Shown in pieces: positions 8,459 to 12,636 of a DNA stretch of 12,636 nucleotides (position 1 is its first letter; each line of letters starts with the position of its first letter). Made by a program: the position numbers and the translations under genes. The stretch is from Deltaproteobacteria bacterium (GTDB lineage Bacteria > Myxococcota_A > UBA796). Location: the NCBI GenBank assembly GCA_002707085.1, contig PALY01000136.1:2382-15017 (forward strand), written 5' to 3'. The notes beneath the pieces are model-generated. The model searched no databases, was not told the origin of the DNA, and was given only the letters and a program-made list of their open reading frames with translations.

Positions 8459-10465
8459 ATGAGCAACCGCGCGGTCGGCATCGACCTCGGAACAACATAT
8501 TCTGCCATTGCCCAGGTCAACAAGCATGGCGTCCCGGAGATCCTCGCCAATGCCGAGGGGGACCGCATTACGCCGTCTGTCATATTGTTTGACGAAGACG
8601 ATATTGTGGTCGGAAACTACGCCAAGCAGGCCGCGATTGCATACCCAGACCAAGTCGTTGACTTCATCAAGCGACAAATCGGTGATCCAAATTACGGGTT
8701 TGCATACGGCGGCGAAGTATACACCCCCGAAAAGCTTTCCAGCTTTATCTTGGCCAAACTAAAGCACGACGCTGAAATGCGCCTCGGCCACCCCATTGAA
8801 GAAGCCGTCATTACGGTCCCCGCTTATTTTGGAGACCAACAAAGACGGGCCACACTGAAAGCGGGAGAACTGGCTGGACTGAAAGTGTTGAAACTCATCA
8901 ACGAACCCACCGCCGCCGCATTCGCCTATGGGCTTGCGAACGCTGGCAAGGACATGAAAGTCTTGGTGTTCGACTTGGGGGGCGGCACCTTTGACGTCAC
9001 CTATGCAGAGATCGTGGGCAAGGACATCAAAGTCACTGCAACGACAGGCGACCATCAACTTGGTGGTAAAGACTGGGACGATTCGCTGATTAAATGGGCT
9101 GCGGAGCGATTTGTAGCAACGCACGGTATCGATCCACTCGATGACATCGCGGCGTACCATGACCTGCGACAAAAGTGTGTCAGTGCGAAGTTGACACTCA
9201 CTCGTCGCCCAAAGGTGAATCTATTTTTCGACTATGAAGGGAAAATACTTCGGGAAGAAGTGACTCGCGAGATGTTTGAGGAACTCACATCTCCTTTGGT
9301 GGCACGATGCGAAGCCCTCACTCTCGACGTCCTTCAAGATGCCAACGCAGAGGCCAGCGAAGTGGACGTGGTCCTATTGGCCGGTGGCTCCACTCGAATG
9401 CCGAGGGTTCGAAAGCTGATTGAAAATATGTTCAATCAGGCGGCGGCAACCGACATCAATCCAGACGAATGCGTGGCGCTGGGTGCAGCATTGACTGCCG
9501 CCCTTGAGAGCGCTCGACTCTCTGGAGAAGCCCCTCCTGTCGACATCAGAACTCACGACGTCACAAGTCACTCACTGGGCATGGTGGTCTTTAAAGACGG
9601 CGAACTGAAGAACAGTCAAATCATCCGACGAAACACCCGCATTCCCTGTGAACGCACCCGGGACAACTACGTCACGACACACGAAGGACAATCAACCATG
9701 GACCTGTGGCTGGTTCAGGGTGAATCGACGAACCCTACAGAATGCAATGCGCTGGGTCATTTTGAGTTCTACGGGATCCCACCAAGACCTGCCGGCGACA
9801 CGCGATTGGCCGTCACCTTCCGATACAACGCCAACGGCATCGTAGAAGTGGAAGCCATTGATCTAAACAACGGCCAAACCCTGGGTCACCGTCTCAGTGA
9901 TTCTGGAATCAGCCTGGATGATGTCACTCGTGATCAAGTCCCGATGCACATCGCCCTTTTAATGGACTGCTCTGGCTCCATGTACGGACAGAGCATCACT
10001 GCAGCACGGAAGTCGGCCGCATCCTTTGTGTCCAAAACGATGGGTGGCCAAACCAACCGAAAGCTCTCACTGGTCGCCTTCCCAGGTGGTCTAAAAACTC
10101 CAGTAACGGACAACAAAGACCAAATTCTAACCGCCGTCAATGGTCTCTCCCCGATTGGGTCCACCCCAATGGCCCTGGGCCTTGCACAAGCGCGAGCATC
10201 CTTAAAAGCATCTACTGGTGTGCAAAAAATCTATGTCGTACTGACCGATGGTCACCCCGACGATCCTGCGGGGACCTTGGAAGAGTGCAACCGAATCCGA
10301 CGGACGGGCGGTAGGATCATTACCATCGGTGTAGGGCAACAGGTTCAGCAAGATTACCTTCGAAGCCTATGTTCCAGTGCCAATGATTACCATCATTGCG
10401 ACGAGCCACTAGACCTTGAGGGCACGTTCATCAACCTTGCGACTGAATTGAGTGACGGAGCATAG
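8459..10465 (+). CDS. Hsp70-family chaperone fused to a C-terminal von Willebrand factor A domain
   Basis: A 668-aa ATP-dependent chaperone-like protein, cytoplasmic (no signal or membrane segment). The ATPase domain (about 1-355) has all core motifs: GIDLGTTYS (7-15) with Asp9, FIKRQIG (69-75) with Lys71, LINEPTAAAFAYG (146-158) with Glu149, FDLGGGTFDV (171-180) with Asp172, Thr177 and Asp179, GGKDWDD (202-208), and LLAGGSTRMP (306-315). Compared with E. coli DnaK about 23 residues are missing between Lys71 and Glu149. A beta-type substrate-binding domain follows (about 365-480: DVTSHSLGMVV, NTRIPCER, ITLxVxQGE-like LWLVQGES). The alpha-helical lid is absent. In its place is a VWA domain (about 494-668) with a full MIDAS: DCSGS (503-507), Thr569 and Asp597. 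The usual VLLLD linker is replaced by a polar DIRTHD (362-367). First gene of the operon; grpE follows after 4 nt. The start has a weak SD but directly precedes the ATPase motif. Confidence 0.93.
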   Translation: MSNRAVGIDLGTTYSAIAQVNKHGVPEILANAEGDRITPSVILFDEDDIVVGNYAKQAAIAYPDQVVDFIKRQIGDPNYGFAYGGEVYTPEKLSSFILAKLKHDAEMRLGHPIEEAVITVPAYFGDQQRRATLKAGELAGLKVLKLINEPTAAAFAYGLANAGKDMKVLVFDLGGGTFDVTYAEIVGKDIKVTATTGDHQLGGKDWDDSLIKWAAERFVATHGIDPLDDIAAYHDLRQKCVSAKLTLTRRPKVNLFFDYEGKILREEVTREMFEELTSPLVARCEALTLDVLQDANAEASEVDVVLLAGGSTRMPRVRKLIENMFNQAAATDINPDECVALGAALTAALESARLSGEAPPVDIRTHDVTSHSLGMVVFKDGELKNSQIIRRNTRIPCERTRDNYVTTHEGQSTMDLWLVQGESTNPTECNALGHFEFYGIPPRPAGDTRLAVTFRYNANGIVEVEAIDLNNGQTLGHRLSDSGISLDDVTRDQVPMHIALLMDCSGSMYGQSITAARKSAASFVSKTMGGQTNRKLSLVAFPGGLKTPVTDNKDQILTAVNGLSPIGSTPMALGLAQARASLKASTGVQKIYVVLTDGHPDDPAGTLEECNRIRRTGGRIITIGVGQQVQQDYLRSLCSSANDYHHCDEPLDLEGTFINLATELSDGA

Positions 10466-10469
10466 CCGG

Positions 10470-11021
10470 ATGTCTAAGCAAGAAACACCCAAATCGAAGA
10501 CTGCCGCAGAGAAGAAGAGTGTGGAATCCTTTGAGTCCATCGCTTCAGAGGTAGCTGAACTTAAAGATACACTGGCCCGGCAAGCGGACAACGATGGCGT
10601 ACAGCAGAAAGCCTTCGATCAACTCTACGAAGAACTGCGTCAATACAAAGAAGACTTTGTTTTTCAAAACGAAAAATCTCTTCTGTTGGACCTGCTTTTA
10701 TTTTATGACAGCGTAAATTGGTTCCAGCAAAGCCTTATCAAAAAAGAGATGAGTCCAGACGTGATTGCGGACTCTTTCCAATACCTGATCGATGAGTTGC
10801 TCGAATTGTTGTATCGACGAGATGTTCTACCAATGGAAGCATCAGACAGGTTTGACAGGAAGGTACACAAAGTCATCAAGACCGTACCTGCTCCAACTCC
10901 CGAGGAAGATTACGATATTCATCAAGTCCTAAAACGCGGATTCACACGTGGAAGTCGCGTACTTCGAGCAGAAGAAGTCGTTGTAAAACGTACTTCTCAA
11001 TCCAACCCAGCCAGTGAGTAG
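10470..11021 (+). CDS. grpE: Divergent GrpE-type nucleotide exchange factor
   Basis: GrpE proteins are dimers that release ADP from Hsp70 and so reset the chaperone cycle. This 183-aa protein has a charged, probably disordered N-terminus (1-20), a long helix likely to form the dimer coiled coil (about 20-75), a helical region (75-120), and a C-terminal part resembling the GrpE beta wing: DRFDRKVHKVIKTVPAPTPE (126-145) in place of the usual EPFDPxxHEAM segment, then VLKRGFTRGSRVLRAEEVVVKR (153-174), close to the canonical GYxLxxRVLRPAxVxV ending with Pro replaced by Ala/Glu. I chose the ATG at 10470, which has GGAG at 9-nt spacing, over a GTG 18 nt upstream. It lies 4 nt after the Hsp70-VWA stop and 12 nt before the second Hsp70, which argues for a dedicated exchange factor for these two proteins rather than the housekeeping GrpE. 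Confidence 0.85.
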   Translation: MSKQETPKSKTAAEKKSVESFESIASEVAELKDTLARQADNDGVQQKAFDQLYEELRQYKEDFVFQNEKSLLLDLLLFYDSVNWFQQSLIKKEMSPDVIADSFQYLIDELLELLYRRDVLPMEASDRFDRKVHKVIKTVPAPTPEEDYDIHQVLKRGFTRGSRVLRAEEVVVKRTSQSNPASE

Positions 11022-11033
11022 TCGTAGTCCATC

Positions 11034-12636
11034 ATGAACGACGTCATCCTCGGGATAGATCTCGGCACGACGTTTTCGGCCATGGCCGTAGTGGACCAAT
11101 TTGGAAAGGCCACCATTGTGGCCAATGGTGAAGGGCATCCAACCACACCGTCGGTGGTTCACTTCTACGAAGCTGGGGCATGCATTGTCGGAGAGGAAGC
11201 CATCAAGAGCGTGGTGGCAGATCCAGGCAATTCGATTCGCTTTGTAAAGCGCCTCATGGGCGAAGACCTGAGCCTAAACTTCTACGGTGAAGAGTTCACA
11301 CCACAGGCCATTTCAGCCTTGATTCTCAAGAAGCTAAAAGAAGATGCTGAAGAGGTCCTTGGACACGAAATATCTACCGCTGTGATTACAGTTCCCGCTT
11401 ACTTCAATTCTGCGCAAAGAGCGGCAACCGCAGAAGCTGGACGTCTGGCAGGACTCAATGTCCTATCCATGATCAACGAACCGACTGCTGCAGCCATCGC
11501 CCACGGGCTTGAGCGTTTTGGCGACGACAGACGAATGCTTGTCTTTGACCTTGGGGGCGGCACATTCGATGTCACCATCATGGACATTGCGGGAATCACT
11601 TTCACAACCGTAGCGAGTGACGGCAATGCCGAGCTGGGCGGAAAAGACTGGGACGACCGGCTCGTCGAATATGTCGCCCAACAATTCATGGAAAAACACG
11701 GTGTTGACCCACGAGATGATCCCCAACCGTACCAAGAATTGTATGAACGATGCCTTGCTGCAAAGATTGCATTGTCCACCAAGCCAAAGGCCGTCATTCC
11801 GATCAATTATCAGGGAAACCGAGAAGCCATTACCGTTACGCAAACCACTTTTGAAGCGATTACGCGCGATTTGGTCAAACAATGCGAAGACACGGCGAAC
11901 CTGCTGCTTGAATCGGCCAACCTTAATTGGAGTGAAATCGACGAAGTCCTTCTGGTGGGCGGGTCCACAAAGATGCCCATGATTCGACGCATGGTCGAAT
12001 CGCTCGCTGGAAAGGCTGACTTCCCTGTCGTAAACCCAGATGAAAGTGTAGCAGTCGGCGCAACGTTGGCTGGGGTCCTGCGACATCAACCCAAACATCC
12101 CGCCCTCCGAAAGGTCAGAAAAGCGCTGAAGCGTCGCGCGACAGAACAAACGGACCGTCAACAAGTGGCCACAGATGCCACAAATGAGATCGAAGAAGAT
12201 GTGGTGGATGAAGCCACAGAACCAGGCATTCCCGAAGTCACCATCAATGACGTGTGCACCCATCCGCTGGGAGTCGTGGCTCTTGACGACAACCTGAATG
12301 AAATGATCGTGATGCTAATCGACAAAGCCACCCCAGTTCCATGTGAACGAAAAGGACGTTTTGCATATGCCTACGACGGAATGACCGCTGTTCAAGTGGA
12401 AGTCACTGAAGGCACTGGCCGTAACCGAGAGGAAGTATTTGTCGTCGGCCAAATCGTGCTGGAAGATCTTCCACCACGCCCTCGGGGCACGCCCATCGAC
12501 GTCATCTATCGATACAATGTAAATCAGATTCTGGAAGTTGACGTCGTCGACGTGGAAACCGAAAGCGTTCGAAGCGCGCGGCTTCACCTTTCGTGGAACC
12601 GGCTCCAGCTGGGCCTTGCCCATCGCAGAGCCCACG
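11034..12636 (+). CDS. Second Hsp70-family protein with long charged interdomain linker (3' end outside the window)
   Basis: I translated 534 codons from the ATG at 11034 to the window edge with no stop. The ATPase domain (about 1-350) is complete and collinear with the upstream Hsp70: GIDLGTTFS (7-15), FVKRLMG (70-76) with Lys72, MINEPTAAAIAHG (146-158) with Glu149, FDLGGGTFDV (171-180), GGKDWDD (202-208), LLVGGSTKMP (306-315). The same roughly 23-residue shortening relative to DnaK is present. Residues about 351-402 form an insert not found in DnaK: a basic half (355-369, many Lys/Arg) followed by an acidic half (385-397). A beta substrate-binding domain begins at INDVCTHPLGVV (404-415), includes PVPCERKGR (434-442), and runs past residue 510. 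What follows (lid, VWA or other) cannot be seen. No clear SD precedes the ATG, so translation may depend on coupling with grpE 12 nt upstream. The DVC-PLG start of the binding domain resembles HscC-type Hsp70s. Confidence 0.92.
   Translation, partial: MNDVILGIDLGTTFSAMAVVDQFGKATIVANGEGHPTTPSVVHFYEAGACIVGEEAIKSVVADPGNSIRFVKRLMGEDLSLNFYGEEFTPQAISALILKKLKEDAEEVLGHEISTAVITVPAYFNSAQRAATAEAGRLAGLNVLSMINEPTAAAIAHGLERFGDDRRMLVFDLGGGTFDVTIMDIAGITFTTVASDGNAELGGKDWDDRLVEYVAQQFMEKHGVDPRDDPQPYQELYERCLAAKIALSTKPKAVIPINYQGNREAITVTQTTFEAITRDLVKQCEDTANLLLESANLNWSEIDEVLLVGGSTKMPMIRRMVESLAGKADFPVVNPDESVAVGATLAGVLRHQPKHPALRKVRKALKRRATEQTDRQQVATDATNEIEEDVVDEATEPGIPEVTINDVCTHPLGVVALDDNLNEMIVMLIDKATPVPCERKGRFAYAYDGMTAVQVEVTEGTGRNREEVFVVGQIVLEDLPPRPRGTPIDVIYRYNVNQILEVDVVDVETESVRSARLHLSWNRLQLGLAHRRAH

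Noticed and set aside
9068..9100. Apparent loss of the DnaK Thr199 residue in the GDHQLGG segment
   Set aside because: Counting along E. coli DnaK shows Thr199 lies in DLGGGTFD, which is intact (Thr177 here); the GDT threonine is a different residue.
10452..10469. GTG start for the GrpE gene inside the Hsp70-VWA gene
   Set aside because: The ATG at 10470 has GGAG at 9-nt spacing and avoids the overlap.
11463..12263. 266-residue minus-strand open frame within the second Hsp70
   Set aside because: It is antisense to conserved Hsp70 motifs (DLGGGTFD and others) whose reverse complement stays open; no independent evidence for a gene.

Overview
The window reads as a bacterial chromosome segment from a Gram-negative lineage with roughly balanced base composition. 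The gene order queA-tgt-yajC-secD-secF, a CsrA, a four-domain S1 protein and a radiated Hsp70 family fit a deltaproteobacterial-type organism (Myxococcota, Bradymonadota or relatives). This placement is inference; no rRNA or other phylogenetic marker is present. I see no tRNA or rRNA genes, insertion sequences, CRISPR arrays or other mobile-element signs. Coding density is very high: all intergenic gaps are under 120 bases.

Region 1 (1-5566, minus strand) is a tight operon read right to left: csrA, queA, tgt, yajC, secD and secF, the last cut by the window edge. Spacings are 1 nt (csrA-queA), a 4-nt ATGA overlap (queA-tgt), 27 nt (tgt-yajC), 1 nt (yajC-secD) and 7 nt (secD-secF). It joins two steps of queuosine tRNA modification with the accessory motor of the Sec translocon, as in many bacteria. 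The uncommon part is a csrA gene at the head, whose ribosome-binding site lies in a predicted hairpin.

Region 2 (5567-8342) holds an S1-domain RNA-binding protein on the plus strand, divergent from csrA. It is followed by a convergent minus-strand pair: maf (a nucleotide pyrophosphatase) and a uracil-DNA-glycosylase-fold protein that starts inside the maf stop codon (GTGA) and ends 8 nt inside the S1 gene.

Region 3 (8343-12636, plus strand) is the most interesting part: a dedicated chaperone operon. It encodes an Hsp70 whose C-terminal lid is replaced by a von Willebrand factor A (VWA) domain with a complete MIDAS metal site, then a divergent GrpE-type nucleotide-exchange factor, then a second Hsp70 with an unusually long charged linker between its ATPase and substrate-binding domains. 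The third gene runs off the window. Both Hsp70s lack the usual hydrophobic VLLLD interdomain linker and about 23 residues in the ATPase domain relative to E. coli DnaK. The likely picture is a specialised Hsp70/GrpE module in which the VWA domain recruits a partner, rather than the housekeeping DnaK system. The client is unknown, and no J-domain protein is visible in the window.
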